Numbered from the stretch's first letter, positions 37,965 through 49,092 are shown. The stretch is 64,000 bases of DNA from Thalassotalea euphylliae (GCF_003390395.1 NZ_QUOV01000001.1:744001-808000); one strand, 5' to 3'. Translations and numbers: made by a program. The notes: generated from the sequence alone by a model not told the origin.

Positions 37965-38341
37965 TATTAAGCTTCACTTGCTAGAAACCTTGTAACCCCA
38001 CTATCGACCACCTGATAATGGCTAATGCATCATCAATAGTCGTCAATGTGCTTTATGAAGCGCCTTATGGATACATTGGCCTCTCAAATAACTAATGCCA
38101 ATTGAATTAATTAATTGGTATCGGATAACTCGATAGTTGAGCTTCACTTTCTCTTTTCAACTTAACAACAAAATCGATCTTCGAATGAGAGTATTTGAAC
38201 CCATCATGGTGAGATTGAGTGTAATGGGGTTTTCTTGCTATTCATCATCGTCGAGCTAGGCTTAGCTATAACTAAAAAGCATGAAGATCATCTTCAATCA
38301 ACAAAAAACTGCATAATTGTATAGACAGCTTTTTTATCAAT

Positions 38342-38407
38342 ATTGTATACAATTTCATTGTAAGTCAGTGAAATTAAAATAATTAGATAAAAAATATTGT
38401 ATACAAA
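38342..38407. promoter_or_regulatory. Repeated TTGTATACAA operator-like sites upstream of oadG
   Basis: ATTGTATACAAT at 38342-38353 is a perfect 12-base palindrome; ATTGTATACAAA follows at 38396-38407, 54 bases on, and a weaker ATTGTATAGACA lies at 38315. The form resembles operators of GntR-type (FCD) regulators. They stand 180-240 bases before oadG in an A/T-rich stretch. The rest of 37965-38341 holds no gene; CCAATT/AATTGG inverted repeats occur near 38100. Confidence 0.5.
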
Positions 38408-38585
38408 AATTGTTTTTGCTGTTTTTTGGCTGCATAAATATCAAAATATTATGAATGAATAGTGAAAATGATGATTTGAGCTATTGACATCTTTTTTTTT
38501 ATCTTAAATGGCTATTTCTTGATTGCATTTTCAATATTGGAGTGATTATTCTAGCCAGACAAAGAAAATAATAAGAGAGTAACAA

Positions 38586-38852
38586 ATGGAATCACTCAGC
38601 CAATTGTTTATTGAAGCGGGCACACTGATGCTTGCTGGTATGGTGTTTGTTTTCGCCTTTCTTGGCATTCTTGTGGTGATCATTAATACCGTATTAGCAC
38701 CACTTGCAAATAAGTTTCCCGACCCTGTAGCACCGGCCGTTACTCGCCCACCAGTTAAAAAATCTGCGGCTAATGATGGTGTCTCACCTTCAGTTGTAGC
38801 GGCTATTTCAGCCGCTGTTTCACAATACCGCCAAAAGCATAATAAAGAATAG
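38586..38852 (+). CDS. oadG: Na+-pumping oxaloacetate decarboxylase gamma subunit
   Basis: 88 residues: one N-terminal membrane helix ([26 protein letters not shown]) and a proline- and alanine-rich hydrophilic tail, the OadG layout. OadG holds the alpha and beta subunits together and helps assembly. ATG follows AAGAGAG. It is 14 bases before oadA, forming oadGAB. Confidence 0.93.
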   Translation: MESLSQLFIEAGTLMLAGMVFVFAFLGILVVIINTVLAPLANKFPDPVAPAVTRPPVKKSAANDGVSPSVVAAISAAVSQYRQKHNKE

Positions 38853-38866
38853 ATAGGAGCATGGTC

Positions 38867-40666
38867 ATGACAAAACCATTAGGTATCACAGAGCTTGTAC
38901 TAAGAGATGGACATCAGTCCCTGTTAGCAACCCGACTTCGTTTAGAAGATATGTTGCCGATCGCTCCAGTGTTAGATGAAGTAGGCTTTTGGTCAATTGA
39001 ATCATGGGGCGGTGCAACGTTTGATGCGTGTATTCGCTACTTAGGTGAAGATCCTTGGCATCGCATTCGCGAGCTGAAAAAAGCGATGCCAAATACCAAG
39101 CAACAAATGCTATTTCGCGGGCAAAATATTCTAGGTTATCGCCACTACGCTGACGATGTCGTGGAAAAGTTCGTTGAACGTGCGCACATTAATGGTGTTG
39201 ATGTTTTCCGTATTTTTGATGCGATGAACGATGTTCGCAACTTACAAACAGCGATCAAAGCGGCAGTTAAAGTCGGTGCTCATGCCCAAGGCACACTGAG
39301 CTTCACTGAAAGCCCTGTGCACACGCTTGATGGTTGGTTAACAATGGCCAAGCAACTTGAAGATATGGGCGCGCACTCGCTTTGTATTAAAGACATGGCA
39401 GGCCTACTTAAGCCATACTATGCAGAAGAGCTAATTACCAAATTAAAAGAAACCGTTGCGCTGCCAATTTCATTACATTGCCATGCTACCACTGGCTTAA
39501 GTGTTGCGACTCATATGAAGGCGATTGACGCCGACATTGATGTTATTGATACTTCAATTTCATCAATGAGTATGACTTACGGTCATTCACCAACAGAAAC
39601 CATTGTTTCGGCAGTTGAAGGTTCGCCGCGTGATACTGGTTTAGACATGAACAAGTTGGCAGAAGTGGCAACCTATTTCCGTGATGTTCGTGAAAAGTAT
39701 GCCAAGTTTGAAGGTAGTTTGAAGGGCGTTGATGCACGTATTCTATTAGCTCAAGTGCCAGGCGGCATGCTAACCAATATGGAAAATCAATTACGAGAGC
39801 AGGGTGCAGCTGATCGTTTAGACGAAGTACTAACTGAAATTCCTAAAGTTCGTAAAGATTTAGGTTATATTCCGCTAGTAACACCAACCTCGCAAATTGT
39901 AGGTACCCAATCGGTGCTGAATGTACTGACTGGCGAGCGCTACAAAACCATTACCAAAGAAACCGCAGGTGTATTAAAAGGCGAATACGGCGCAACGGCA
40001 GCAGAGGTTAATGCTGAGCTGCAGACACGCGTGCTTGATGGTAGTGACGCCATTACTTGCCGACCTGCAGATCTGCTCGATCCAGAGGTGGATAAATTGA
40101 CGGCGGAACTAGAGCAGCTAGCCAAAGAGAAAAGCATTGATTTAGCAGACGATGTTATTGATGACGTGCTTACGTATGCGTTGTTCCCGCAAATCGGTTT
40201 GAAGTTCTTAGAAAATCGCAATAATCCAGATGCTTTTGAACCTGCACCTAGTAAAGCAGATGCTGCACCGAAAGCAGCGCCAGCACCAGCAGCTAGCAGC
40301 ACGGGTGGTACTGAAAACTATTCCGTTGCAGTTGATGGTAAAGTTTATGAAGTAGTTGTTGGCCCAAGCGGCAGTGTTAGCTCGGTAGCGCCAAGTTCAG
40401 CACCGGCCTCGGCGACAGACGCTGCAATTAAACAAAGCGCATCAGTTTCAGCCGAAGAAACGCTGAATGCACCACTTGCGGGTAATATTTTCAAAGTCTT
40501 GGTTAGCGAAGGCCAAGAAGTGGCGGAAGGTGATGTGGTTATCATCATGGAAGCAATGAAAATGGAAACCGAAGTACGCGCAGTAACAGGTGGTACGGTT
40601 GTTAGCTTAAATGTCCGTGAAGGTGACTCAGTTGCTGTTGGCGACGTGTTACTGAGCTTATCATAG
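38867..40666 (+). CDS. oadA: Oxaloacetate decarboxylase alpha subunit (biotin protein)
   Basis: 599 residues. Carboxyltransferase TIM barrel first: [26 protein letters not shown], with metal ligands in RDGHQS and [17 protein letters not shown] association domain follows, then an Ala/Pro-rich linker (about residues 465-485) and a biotinyl domain with EAMKMET, whose lysine carries biotin. It moves the carboxyl of oxaloacetate to biotin. ATG at 38867 is used because GGAG at 38856-38859 leaves the ATG at 38861 too close. Confidence 0.96.
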   Translation: MTKPLGITELVLRDGHQSLLATRLRLEDMLPIAPVLDEVGFWSIESWGGATFDACIRYLGEDPWHRIRELKKAMPNTKQQMLFRGQNILGYRHYADDVVEKFVERAHINGVDVFRIFDAMNDVRNLQTAIKAAVKVGAHAQGTLSFTESPVHTLDGWLTMAKQLEDMGAHSLCIKDMAGLLKPYYAEELITKLKETVALPISLHCHATTGLSVATHMKAIDADIDVIDTSISSMSMTYGHSPTETIVSAVEGSPRDTGLDMNKLAEVATYFRDVREKYAKFEGSLKGVDARILLAQVPGGMLTNMENQLREQGAADRLDEVLTEIPKVRKDLGYIPLVTPTSQIVGTQSVLNVLTGERYKTITKETAGVLKGEYGATAAEVNAELQTRVLDGSDAITCRPADLLDPEVDKLTAELEQLAKEKSIDLADDVIDDVLTYALFPQIGLKFLENRNNPDAFEPAPSKADAAPKAAPAPAASSTGGTENYSVAVDGKVYEVVVGPSGSVSSVAPSSAPASATDAAIKQSASVSAEETLNAPLAGNIFKVLVSEGQEVAEGDVVIIMEAMKMETEVRAVTGGTVVSLNVREGDSVAVGDVLLSLS

Positions 40667-40675
40667 GGGCATAAC

Positions 40676-41806
40676 ATGGAGCAGTTACAAACACTCTGGA
40701 TGTCCACAGGTCTTGCCAACTTTGAAGTTGGCCAGATCGTTATGATGCTCGTTGGTTGTGGCTTATTGTATTTGGCAATTGCCAGAAACTTCGAGCCGCT
40801 GCTGCTTTTACCTATGGGCTTTGGCGCGATTTTAACCAATATCCCTGTCGCTGGCTTCTCTGAAGTTGGTGGCCTACTGCACTATGTTTATTATGCAGGG
40901 ATCGACACGGGTATCTTCCCGCTGCTGATCTTTATGGGCGTTGGTGCGATGACCGACTTCGGTGCGTTAATCGCTAACCCTAAAACACTGTTTTTAGGTG
41001 CTGCTGCGCAGTTTGGTATTTTTGCTACCTTGTTTGGCGCGATTGCCTTAAACGCCATTCCTGGATTCGAATTTACGCTACAAGATGCTTCAGCCATTGC
41101 CATCATTGGTGGCGCTGACGGCCCTACGGCGATCTTCTTGGCGTCTAAATTAGCGCCTGAGTTATTAGGTGCAATTGCCGTTGCTGCTTATTCATACATG
41201 GCGCTTGTGCCAATTATTCAGCCGCCAATTATGAAGCTGTTCACTAATGAAGAAGAGCGCAAAATTGAAATGGCTCAAATGCGTCATGTGACCAAAATAG
41301 AGAAGATTATCTTCCCGCTGGCGGTACTACTAATGGCGATTTTCTTCTTGCCAGCAGCAACGCCACTGGTTGGTATGTTCTGTTTAGGTAATTTGATGCG
41401 TGAATCAGGTGTGGTAGATCGCTTAAGCTCAACCGCGCAAAATGAGTTGATCAATATCGTCACCATTTTCTTAGGCTTAGGTGTTGGTTCGAAGCTAAGC
41501 GCGGATGCTTTCTTAAATGTAGAAACGTTAGGTATTTTAGCCTTAGGTGCGGTGGCATTCTCGATTGGCACAGCGTCAGGCGTATTGATGGCGAAACTAA
41601 TGAATAAGCTGTCGAAGGAGCCGATCAACCCACTAATTGGTGCAGCGGGTGTTTCAGCGGTACCGATGGCTGCACGTGTGGCGAATAAGGTTGGTTTAGA
41701 AGCAAACCCACACAACTTCCTGCTAATGCATGCGATGGGACCAAATGTTGCTGGTGTACTTGGCTCGGCAGTTGCTGCGGGTATTCTGTTAGCACTTGTC
41801 GGTTAA
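40676..41806 (+). CDS. oadB: Oxaloacetate decarboxylase beta subunit (Na+ pump)
   Basis: 376 residues, strongly hydrophobic with about nine to eleven helices. [44 protein letters not shown] is the conserved region with the aspartate (GADGPT) essential for Na+ movement, and [18 protein letters not shown] is the conserved C-terminus. It decarboxylates biotin-CO2 and exports Na+. Together with NQR this gives two primary Na+ pumps in this window. Confidence 0.97.
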   Translation: MEQLQTLWMSTGLANFEVGQIVMMLVGCGLLYLAIARNFEPLLLLPMGFGAILTNIPVAGFSEVGGLLHYVYYAGIDTGIFPLLIFMGVGAMTDFGALIANPKTLFLGAAAQFGIFATLFGAIALNAIPGFEFTLQDASAIAIIGGADGPTAIFLASKLAPELLGAIAVAAYSYMALVPIIQPPIMKLFTNEEERKIEMAQMRHVTKIEKIIFPLAVLLMAIFFLPAATPLVGMFCLGNLMRESGVVDRLSSTAQNELINIVTIFLGLGVGSKLSADAFLNVETLGILALGAVAFSIGTASGVLMAKLMNKLSKEPINPLIGAAGVSAVPMAARVANKVGLEANPHNFLLMHAMGPNVAGVLGSAVAAGILLALVG

Positions 41807-41845
41807 AGTAACTAGCTCGATGAGCTAAGCTGATAATTAATAAAC

Positions 41846-41892
41846 AAAAAGCCCAAACCCCACGCAATACTGCTTAGGGCTTGGGCTTTTTT
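41846..41892. terminator. Bidirectional terminator between oadB and pdxH
   Basis: AAAAAGCCCAA and TTGGGCTTTTT (with CCC/GGG inside) pair around a loop of about 20 bases; T-runs occur on either strand. Confidence 0.8.
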
Positions 41893-41916
41893 ATGATTTA
41901 TGCTTTTTGCTAGGGG

Positions 41917-42579
41917 CTAAGGGTGTAGCTTAAAAGTTTGCCAGTCGTTGTTCGTTTGGTCATTTTTTTCAAAACACAGCCTATCGTGCAAGCGGCTTGC
42001 ACGGCCTTGCCAAAATTCCATGTAGTGCGGTTTTACGCGCCAACCGCCCCAGAACTCAGGATGTGGAACGTCTTTACCTGAAAACTCTTGTTCAAACTGC
42101 TGTACGCGTTCCTTAAGCTCATTAGGGTGAGTGAGTTGTTGGCTTTGTTTGGATGCCCATGCGCCCACTTTACTGCCGCGGTCGCGGCTGTTGAAGTAAT
42201 TGGCTGATTCTTCCACGGTAGTTTTTTCAACAGTACCTTCAATACGCACTTGGCGTTGTAATACATTCCAGTGAAATAACAAGGCGACCTTTTGATTGCT
42301 TTCAAGCTCATGGCTTTTGCGGCTGCCATAGTTGGTGTAGAACACGAAGCCTCGCTCGTCGAAAGATTTCATTAGCACCATGCGCGAGCTTGGCTGGCCA
42401 TCTTTACTACAAGTGCTTACCGAGACTGCTTCAGGTAATAAGATCCCAGATTTATTGGCATCATTAAACCAAGTATCAAATAGGGCGATTGGATCGCTGG
42501 CATCATCAAATTCAGGTAGTGACAGGGCAACCCCTTGGCCAAAAGTAAATAAACAACGAATTTTTTCTAGGAAAGTCAT
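41917..42579 (-). CDS. pdxH: Pyridoxamine 5'-phosphate oxidase
   Basis: 220 residues, close to family length. FDTWFNDANKSGILLPEAVSVSTC, PSSRMVLMKSFDERGFVFYTNYGSRKSHEL (FMN binding), VALLFHWNVLQRQVRIEG and the C-terminal PHYMEFWQGRASRLHDRLCFEK are all PdxH signatures; the late R-x-H residues bind PLP. The enzyme oxidises PNP/PMP to PLP. ATG at 42579 is without a strong site. No operon partners are visible. Confidence 0.96.
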   Translation of the reverse strand: MTFLEKIRCLFTFGQGVALSLPEFDDASDPIALFDTWFNDANKSGILLPEAVSVSTCSKDGQPSSRMVLMKSFDERGFVFYTNYGSRKSHELESNQKVALLFHWNVLQRQVRIEGTVEKTTVEESANYFNSRDRGSKVGAWASKQSQQLTHPNELKERVQQFEQEFSGKDVPHPEFWGGWRVKPHYMEFWQGRASRLHDRLCFEKNDQTNNDWQTFKLHP

Positions 42580-42756
42580 AATGATAACAGCAATTAATGA
42601 TTGAGCTTATTTTAGCAATTTAGCATGCTGGATTACCACAATGAAAGTGACAAGCCAGTAGCATAAATTACGTAATGTAAAATCCAATTATACTACTGGC
42701 AGAAAGGGTTTTTAGTTCATTTGTGCTTAATTTGCTTAAGTTTAATTTACCTAGCC

Positions 42757-44070
42757 TTAATTCATTTGCATATAGTCAAATGTTAAGTTCGTTAGTAGTT
42801 CAACACCTAACTTCATGCCGCTTTCGTCAATTTTAAACTCTGGCGTATGGTGACCCGGTGCTTCATCTTCTGGAATATCGCGGCTTTTGCCACCAACGAA
42901 TAAATACAAGCCTGGCACTTTTTCTTGGAAGAAAGAAAAGTCTTCAGCACCTGTTACGGCTTTGGTTGCTACAGCATTACCTTCGCCAGCGGTGGCGACT
43001 AACGTTGGTAGCATAGTTTGCATGAGTTTTGGATCGTTATAAGTGATTGGGTAGCTGTAATCTAGCGGTAACGTTACTTCTGCAGTGGTGTTCATACTCG
43101 CCGCAATGTTGGTTGCTTTGCGATGCACGGCTTCGTGAATATGCTCGCGAATATCAGGGTTTAAGCTGCGAATGGTGCCGACCAACTCAACTTCGCTTGG
43201 AATGATGTTAGAGCGATTACCGCCGTTAATCATACCAACAGTGACAACGGCTGCGCTGTCAATAAGCTTAACTTCGCGGCTAACAATGGTTTGCAAGCCC
43301 ATAATTACTTGCGCTGCGGAAACGATAGGGTCAGCGCTTAACCAAGGGTAGGCACCATGTGACTGCTGACCTTTGATGACGATGCGGTATGGGTCAACCG
43401 CTGCCATAATGCCTTCTTCTTTGTATTCTACGGTGCCGACATCTTGACCTGAGCTAATGTGTAAGCCAAAAATAACATCGACATCTGGGTTTTTGAGTAC
43501 GCCTTCTTTAACCATCACTTCAGCACCGCCAACTTCACCGCGTGGTGCGCCTTCTTCAGCCGGTTGGAAGATAAACTTCACTTTACCGGTTAATTGGTCT
43601 TTCTTCTCAGTAAGAATTTTTGCCGCGCCCATTAGCATGGCAATATGGGTGTCGTGACCACAGGCATGCATCACACCGACGTCTTTACCTTCATGCACCG
43701 CTTTAACTTTAGACTCGAAAGGTAAACCTGTTGCTTCTGTCACTGGTAAGCCGTCAATATCGGCTCGTAGCGCAACCACGGGGCCAGGTTTACCAGAATC
43801 AAGTACGGCAACAACGCCTGTTTTTGCGATACCTGTTTGCACATCTAAACCAAGCTCAGTTAAATACTTGGCAATGGTTTTAGCTGTTTCGAATTCACGA
43901 TTAGAGAGTTCAGGATGTTGATGGAAATGACGGCGCCACTTGATCACTTGTGGTTCAATTTGGCTTGCCATATCGGCGACGTCTGCTTTAAACGAGCCCG
44001 TATTTGCTACGGCGGTTTGCAATGATGAGCAAGCAACAGCAATGCTTGCAGCTAATAGAAGTTTTTTCAT
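42757..44070 (-). CDS. Secreted M20-family metal amidohydrolase
   Basis: 437 residues. The N-terminus ends in ACSSLQTAVANTG, a signal peptide. Motifs of the M20D group follow: WRRHFHQHPELSNREFETAK, ALRADIDGLPV, MHACGHDTHIAMLMGAAKIL, FIFQPAEEGAPRGEVGGAEVMVKEG and GAEDFSFF. The His, Asp, Glu and Cys/His of these segments bind the metal pair. Relatives hydrolyse N-acyl amino acids, hippurate or indole-acetyl amino acids; here the location is periplasmic and the substrate unknown. Confidence 0.93.
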   Translation of the reverse strand: MKKLLLAASIAVACSSLQTAVANTGSFKADVADMASQIEPQVIKWRRHFHQHPELSNREFETAKTIAKYLTELGLDVQTGIAKTGVVAVLDSGKPGPVVALRADIDGLPVTEATGLPFESKVKAVHEGKDVGVMHACGHDTHIAMLMGAAKILTEKKDQLTGKVKFIFQPAEEGAPRGEVGGAEVMVKEGVLKNPDVDVIFGLHISSGQDVGTVEYKEEGIMAAVDPYRIVIKGQQSHGAYPWLSADPIVSAAQVIMGLQTIVSREVKLIDSAAVVTVGMINGGNRSNIIPSEVELVGTIRSLNPDIREHIHEAVHRKATNIAASMNTTAEVTLPLDYSYPITYNDPKLMQTMLPTLVATAGEGNAVATKAVTGAEDFSFFQEKVPGLYLFVGGKSRDIPEDEAPGHHTPEFKIDESGMKLGVELLTNLTFDYMQMN

Positions 44071-44165
44071 GTTGAAGTTGTTTTTGTTGTTGAAGATAGC
44101 TTAACCATACTGCAAAGTGGTGGTGTTTGCTAACCATCTATCTTCGATATTGCGCTAGCTATCGA

Positions 44166-44345
44166 TTAAACCTCCCAGTCATCGGAATTATCCAGCAGTT
44201 GCTTTAGGCGTTTCTCTTCGAGTAATTCGTCAATGCGTTTACGTACTTTTGACTCTTTAATTGATTGCTCATTGCTTGCTAAGTCTTTTTCGTAGTCTGG
44301 TAAATCGGCTTTGTGCTGTGTGTGCTTGCTGTCACGATAAGTCAT
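44166..44345 (-). CDS. Small charged protein, PA3496-like
   Basis: 59 residues, MTYRDSKHTQHKADLPDYEK at the start and SKVRKRIDELLEEKRLKQLLDNSDDWEV at the end. The basic-acidic helix KVRKRIDELLEEKRLKQLL and a terminal DDW resemble the PA3496 family of putative envelope-integrity proteins. Function is not established. ATG at 44345 follows GGTGAG six bases upstream; an ATG at 44360 is also in frame. It stands alone between the nap terminator and the amidohydrolase. Confidence 0.8.
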   Translation of the reverse strand: MTYRDSKHTQHKADLPDYEKDLASNEQSIKESKVRKRIDELLEEKRLKQLLDNSDDWEV

Positions 44346-44380
44346 CTTTATCTCACCCATTGGCAGTAGTTAACAGACAT

Positions 44381-44420
44381 AAAAAAGCCGACAATGCCTT
44401 AAAAATCAGCATGGTCGGCA
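44381..44420 (-). terminator. Terminator of the nap operon
   Basis: On the minus strand GCCGACCATGC pairs with GCATTGTCGGC (one mismatch) and is followed by TTTTTT. It lies about 135 bases after napC. Confidence 0.8.
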
Positions 44421-44556
44421 TTAATTTGAACATAGGCAACAAATTTGGCTTTTTCAAATAAAAATGAAAAGGTTTGTTAATTTGTTAGCACTATACTGTG
44501 TTCGTAAAAGCCCTCTGGCTTAGTTAGCTTATGCTTACCAAGCACTTGTCTAATAT

Positions 44557-45144
44557 CTACCAGCCTTCGACTCCTTGCATATCAGGCAGGCGATGTGCGA
44601 TCCCTTTGTGGCAGTCAATACAGGTTTTTTCGCCACTGGCCAATGAGGTTGAATGCATTTGCGCGGCACGCTGACTTTGCACGCTAAAGTCCATGTAATC
44701 GAAATTATGGCAGTTTCGACATTCAAGCGAGTCGTTCGCTTTTAATCTTGCCCATTCGTGTTCAGATAAGCGTTTGCGATTTGCCAAAAACTTCTCACGG
44801 GTGTTAATGGTACCAAATATTTTGCCCCACACTTCTTTTGAAGCCTGCATTTTACGAGCAATTTTGTCTGTCCAATTATGCGGTACATGGCAATCTGGAC
44901 AAGTGGCCCTAACACCCGAGCGGTTAGTAAAGTGAATGGTAGTTTTTAGCTCTTCATAAACATTGTCTTCCATTTCATGGCATGAAATACAGAATGTTTC
45001 GGTATTCGTTGCTTCAAGGGCAGTGTTAAAACCACCCCAGAAGATTATACCCGCGATAAAACCACCGAGTGTTAGAAAGCCTAAACTGTAATGAACGCTT
45101 GGCTTTCTAATCGTCTGCCATGCTTTTACTAGGATATCTTTCAT
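44557..45144 (-). CDS. napC: Tetraheme quinol dehydrogenase NapC
   Basis: 195 residues: one N-terminal membrane helix (about 18-36), then four CxxCH heme motifs, [31 protein letters not shown] and [14 protein letters not shown]. This is the NapC/NirT family. It oxidises menaquinol or ubiquinol in the inner membrane and feeds NapB/NapA. It is the last gene of napEFDABC, ten bases after napB. Confidence 0.96.
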   Translation of the reverse strand: MKDILVKAWQTIRKPSVHYSLGFLTLGGFIAGIIFWGGFNTALEATNTETFCISCHEMEDNVYEELKTTIHFTNRSGVRATCPDCHVPHNWTDKIARKMQASKEVWGKIFGTINTREKFLANRKRLSEHEWARLKANDSLECRNCHNFDYMDFSVQSQRAAQMHSTSLASGEKTCIDCHKGIAHRLPDMQGVEGW

Positions 45145-45154
45145 CTAACATCTC

Positions 45155-45631
45155 CTATTTTTGCTCGCCGCTATTAACTTTCTGCGAGGTGAGTGTGTGC
45201 ATATCAACAAAGCTATTATCAATGAGTGGCTTAGCTTCAAATTGATTAACATGGCATTGATTACAGAAATAGCGACGCGGCGACAGCTCAGCTAAGAAGT
45301 TTCCTTCTCTATCCATAAAGTGGGTGACACTAACCATAGGGGCTTGTGAGTCTTGAGTGCGCTCGCGGCTGTGGCAAGACATACACTTATTACTATTTAG
45401 ATTCACTTCGTAATTACGCGTGGTGTGCGGAATAACCGGCGGCTGCATCGGGTAGTTGCGCGCTTGTTTAATATCGCTATTAATTACATTTGGAATTTTC
45501 TTGGTTGACTCTTGTGTGTCAATTGCAGTGCTGTGTCTTAGCGTGGCGATATTGTCATCTTCACTAGCTATGGCTTGCGCACCGAGCGAGCTAAGCAGCA
45601 CAGATAAACAACAGATAATGAGTTTTTTCAT
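45155..45631 (-). CDS. napB: Diheme electron transfer subunit NapB
   Basis: 158 residues with a signal peptide (MKKLIICCLSVLLSSLGAQA) and two c-heme motifs, CMSCHSRE and CNQCHVNQ. The region before heme 1, NYPMQPPVIPHTTRNYEVNLNSNKC, and PRRYFCNQC are conserved in NapB. It passes electrons from NapC to NapA in the periplasm. It is eleven bases downstream of napA. Confidence 0.95.
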   Translation of the reverse strand: MKKLIICCLSVLLSSLGAQAIASEDDNIATLRHSTAIDTQESTKKIPNVINSDIKQARNYPMQPPVIPHTTRNYEVNLNSNKCMSCHSRERTQDSQAPMVSVTHFMDREGNFLAELSPRRYFCNQCHVNQFEAKPLIDNSFVDMHTLTSQKVNSGEQK

Positions 45632-45642
45632 AATTTTGCTCC

Positions 45643-48138
45643 TTATGCTTTCTCAATGCGAACCGCGCATTTTTTAAAGTCGGTTTCTTTAGAGATAGGG
45701 TCGGTGGCATCAAGTGTCACTTTGTTCGTTAGGCGGCTAGCGTCAAACCAAGGCATAAACACTAAGCCAATTGGCGGTTTGTTACGGCCTCGGGTTTCAA
45801 CTCGGGTTTCCACTTCACCTCGACGAGAAACAATTTTCACGGCATCTCCTCGGCGCAGACCACGCTTTTTAGCATCGTCAGGGTGCATATAAACCAAAGC
45901 GTCTGGCATCGATTGATAAAGCTCAGGTACACGTTGTGTCATCGAACCAGAATGCCAATGTTCAAGCACACGGCCTGTCGAAAGCCACAAATCGTATTCT
46001 TTATCTGGGAACTCCGCGGCTGGCTCATAAGGCAGGGCGAAAATAATCGCTTTGCCATCTGGCTTACCATAGAACTCAAAGCCCGAACCTGGTTTAACAT
46101 AAGGATCTGAACCTTCTTTAAAGCGCCATAAGGTTTCTTTGCCGTCTACCACAGGCCAGCGTAAACCGCGCTCTTGGTGGTATCTGTCATAAGGAGCTAA
46201 GTCGTGCGCTTTACCGCGACCAAACGAAGCGTACTCTTCAAACAGCCCTTTTTGAATGTAGAAGCCAAAATCACGGGCTTCTTGATTCAGTCGGTCGTCA
46301 GGTACTTCGCTTAGTGGGTATTTGTTGACTTGGCCATTGGCAAACAGTACTTCAAACAAGGTTTTGCCTTTGTAACTTGGGTTTTTATCTAAGGTTTTCT
46401 TTTCCCACACATCGTCGGTTTTAAAGCGCTTTGAAAACTCAACAAGTTGCCATAAATCAGACTTCGCACCTTCTGGCGCTTCTACCATTTGATACCAAGC
46501 TTGCGTGCGGCGCTCAGCGTTACCGTACGCACCTTCTTTTTCCACCCACATTGCAGTTGGTAAAATCAAATCAGCAGCTTGTGCTGTCACGGTTGGATAA
46601 GGGTCTGAGACAACAATAAAGTTTTTCGGGTTGCGATACCCTGGGTAACCTTCTTCATTGATGTTGGCAGCCGCTTGCATATTGTTGTTACATTGCACCC
46701 AATAGAAATTGAGCTTGCCATCTTTAAGCATGCGGTTTTGCAGCACGGCATGGTAACCAGGCTTTGGTGGAATAACATCTTTTGGCAGTTTCCATTTCTT
46801 CTCAGCAATTGCGCGATGTTTTGGATTCTTCACTACCATGTCGGCCGGTAAACGGTGGGCGAAAGTACCCACTTCACGCGCGGTGCCGCAAGCAGATGGT
46901 TGGCCAGTCAATGAAAATGGACTATTACCCGGTGTAGAGATTTTACCCGTCAACAAATGAATGTTGTAAATCATGTTGTTGGCCCACACACCACGAGTGT
47001 GTTGGTTAAAGCCCATGGTCCAGAAAGAACACACTTTACGATTTGGATCGGCATAGAGCTCAGCCAGTTCAATGAGCTTGTCTTTTGGTACATGAGAAAG
47101 CTCTGACGCATACTCTAGGGTGTACTTGCTGACAAACTTAGCGTACTCATCAAATGAAATCGGCTTTGAACCACCCGCTTTGGTATTGTTCTTCGCTTTT
47201 CTCTCTAGCACGTGCTCAGGGCGCAAACCGTAGCCAATATCTTGGTTGCCCATGGCGAATTTGGTGTGCTTGTTAACAAAGTCATGATTCACTTTGTTAT
47301 TTTGGATGATGTAATTAGCAATAAAATTCAAGATGGCAAGATCGGTTTGCGGTACGAAAATCATACCGTTATCGGCCAAATCAAAGCTGCGATGTTCAAA
47401 TGTTGATAGCACAGCCACCTTAACATGTGGTGCACTTAAGCGACGATCCGTTATACGGGTCCATAAAATCGGGTGCATTTCCGCCATGTTGGAGCCCCAT
47501 AGCACCATAGCATCTGTAGCTTCAATGTCATCATAACAACCCATTGGTTCATCAATACCAAAGGTACGCATAAAGCCTGCAACCGCAGAGGCCATACAGT
47601 GACGAGCATTCGGGTCAATGTTGTTTGAACGAAAGCCAGCTTTCATCAGTTTCGAAGCAGCATAGCCTTCATGCACTGTCCATTGGCCAGAGCCAAACAT
47701 GCCAACGCCAGTTGGGCCAACATCTTTCAGTGTTTGCTTTGCTTTTTCTTCCATCACATCGAATGCCTGATCCCACGTAATCGGGGTAAACTCACCATTT
47801 TTATCGTACTTACCGTTTTTCATGCGAAGTAGTGGTGTAGTTAAGCGATCTTTACCGTACATAATCTTGGATAAGAAATACCCCTTAACACAGTTCAGCC
47901 CTTTATTTACTGGCGATTTAATATCACCATGGGTAGCTACTACTTGACCGTCCATCACACCAACATTGACGCTACAACCTGTACCGCAAAAACGGCAAGG
48001 AGCTTTGTCCCATTTGATTTTGGTGATATCACTGGCAGTGATTAAGTTGGAAGCTTGTGCAGGTATGGAAACCCCGGCTACTGCAGCAGCGGCTGCAACG
48101 GCATTAGCTTTAATAAATTCTCGGCGATTTAGTGTCAT
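45643..48138 (-). CDS. napA: Periplasmic nitrate reductase catalytic subunit NapA
   Basis: 831 residues, full length. The Tat signal is [26 protein letters not shown]. The 4Fe-4S ligands lie in [13 protein letters not shown] and GLNCVKGYF; the Mo-bis-MGD ligand cysteine is in [11 protein letters not shown]. Late conserved stretches include [20 protein letters not shown]. It reduces nitrate to nitrite in the periplasm. It begins two bases before napD on the minus strand. Confidence 0.97.
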   Translation of the reverse strand: MTLNRREFIKANAVAAAAAVAGVSIPAQASNLITASDITKIKWDKAPCRFCGTGCSVNVGVMDGQVVATHGDIKSPVNKGLNCVKGYFLSKIMYGKDRLTTPLLRMKNGKYDKNGEFTPITWDQAFDVMEEKAKQTLKDVGPTGVGMFGSGQWTVHEGYAASKLMKAGFRSNNIDPNARHCMASAVAGFMRTFGIDEPMGCYDDIEATDAMVLWGSNMAEMHPILWTRITDRRLSAPHVKVAVLSTFEHRSFDLADNGMIFVPQTDLAILNFIANYIIQNNKVNHDFVNKHTKFAMGNQDIGYGLRPEHVLERKAKNNTKAGGSKPISFDEYAKFVSKYTLEYASELSHVPKDKLIELAELYADPNRKVCSFWTMGFNQHTRGVWANNMIYNIHLLTGKISTPGNSPFSLTGQPSACGTAREVGTFAHRLPADMVVKNPKHRAIAEKKWKLPKDVIPPKPGYHAVLQNRMLKDGKLNFYWVQCNNNMQAAANINEEGYPGYRNPKNFIVVSDPYPTVTAQAADLILPTAMWVEKEGAYGNAERRTQAWYQMVEAPEGAKSDLWQLVEFSKRFKTDDVWEKKTLDKNPSYKGKTLFEVLFANGQVNKYPLSEVPDDRLNQEARDFGFYIQKGLFEEYASFGRGKAHDLAPYDRYHQERGLRWPVVDGKETLWRFKEGSDPYVKPGSGFEFYGKPDGKAIIFALPYEPAAEFPDKEYDLWLSTGRVLEHWHSGSMTQRVPELYQSMPDALVYMHPDDAKKRGLRRGDAVKIVSRRGEVETRVETRGRNKPPIGLVFMPWFDASRLTNKVTLDATDPISKETDFKKCAVRIEKA

Positions 48139-48139
48139 C

Positions 48140-48481
48140 TTAGTTCACCTCGGTTGTTACTGGCGCTTGTGGCTCAGTGAGAAATTGGTGGTAAACCGGC
48201 GAAATGCTTAAAAACTCGTCGGTTAGACGGATTTGATCCACGATTTTGGCGATAGCCTTTTGGCTACTGCCCTCAACGGTAAAAACGATTTTTCCTTGTT
48301 CGCTATGGCCATGAACCTCACAGCCTTGGTAGCTATTAACAAAATGGCTTAATGCTTCAACCAACTGTGGTGGTGCTTGTGCAACAAAACTGGCGATATG
48401 GTATTCGCTGGCCTGACCTGTCTGTTGGTCATTTGCTTTTTGGTGGTTAGCTTGCTGCTGATTAGCGTTGGATTGGCTCAT
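48140..48481 (-). CDS. napD: NapA signal-peptide chaperone NapD, with Q/N-rich extension
   Basis: 113 residues. The last 85 or so ([46 protein letters not shown]) form the ferredoxin-like NapD domain, which binds the Tat signal of NapA until the cofactor is in place. The first 27 residues ([20 protein letters not shown] and on) are a glutamine- and asparagine-rich extension not usual in NapD. The ATG at 48481 overlaps the end of napF by about 20 bases. Confidence 0.92.
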   Translation of the reverse strand: MSQSNANQQQANHQKANDQQTGQASEYHIASFVAQAPPQLVEALSHFVNSYQGCEVHGHSEQGKIVFTVEGSSQKAIAKIVDQIRLTDEFLSISPVYHQFLTEPQAPVTTEVN

Positions 48482-49034
48482 GTTTGAGCTCCTCAAATTG
48501 AGATGCTGAATAACCAGCACTGTTAGTATTGTGGTTGATGGCAATCGCTTTTTGCGGACAGGTGGAAATGCAAGCACCACAGAGCGTGCAATCGTCGTTA
48601 TTAATAACGGGTACTGGAATCGCGCTGGTAATAAACTGAAAGCTGATGGCGCGGCTATCACAAACATCGCGACAGCTTTGGCAGTAAATTTGGTTAGTCG
48701 CTAAACAGGTGCTGTTGATTTCAATGTTGGCTGACCAAGGTCGATTGGCTTCGCGATGTGCTTGTGCTGTGAATAGCGGTTGGTCGCACTGGCGCTCACA
48801 TTCACCACAAAAGGTACATTCCGCTTGATTAAAATCAAGATAAGGAAAGCCCTTACGGTCACGTTTGATAACTTGTGTTTCACAGTGTTCAACACACTTA
48901 TTGCATTGTGTGCAGGTCGCGGTAAAAATCGCTTCGCTAGCTGTCCACGGCAAGCGTATTGGGGCTTTTTCTACTTGAGCTTTAAATCGACCTTTTAACA
49001 GTTGTCGACGTGCTCGATTAGCAACTTGTTCCAT
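48462..49034 (-). CDS. napF: Ferredoxin-type protein NapF
   Basis: About 190 residues with four 4Fe-4S clusters' worth of motifs: CTQCNKCVEHCETQV, CTFCGECERQCDQP, CQSCRDVCDSRAI and CTLCGACISTCPQKAI. It starts MEQVANRARRQLLKGRF, the NapF family start; an ATG six bases upstream is also possible. NapF is cytoplasmic and helps NapA maturation, perhaps at Fe-S loading. It overlaps napD, consistent with translational coupling. Confidence 0.95.
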   Translation of the reverse strand: MEQVANRARRQLLKGRFKAQVEKAPIRLPWTASEAIFTATCTQCNKCVEHCETQVIKRDRKGFPYLDFNQAECTFCGECERQCDQPLFTAQAHREANRPWSANIEINSTCLATNQIYCQSCRDVCDSRAISFQFITSAIPVPVINNDDCTLCGACISTCPQKAIAINHNTNSAGYSASQFEELKHEPIQR

Positions 49035-49092
49035 CAGCATTCACTCTAAATTGCAACTCAGCGTTATTCGTATAAGTGCTAAGAAAGGGAGC

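Noticed and set aside
38095..38125. Palindromic CCAATT/AATTGG segment, first taken as a second copy of the 16-base TIR
   Set aside because: Only the short CCAAT core is shared with ATACCAATCCGCATAA; it is not enough to claim a related element.
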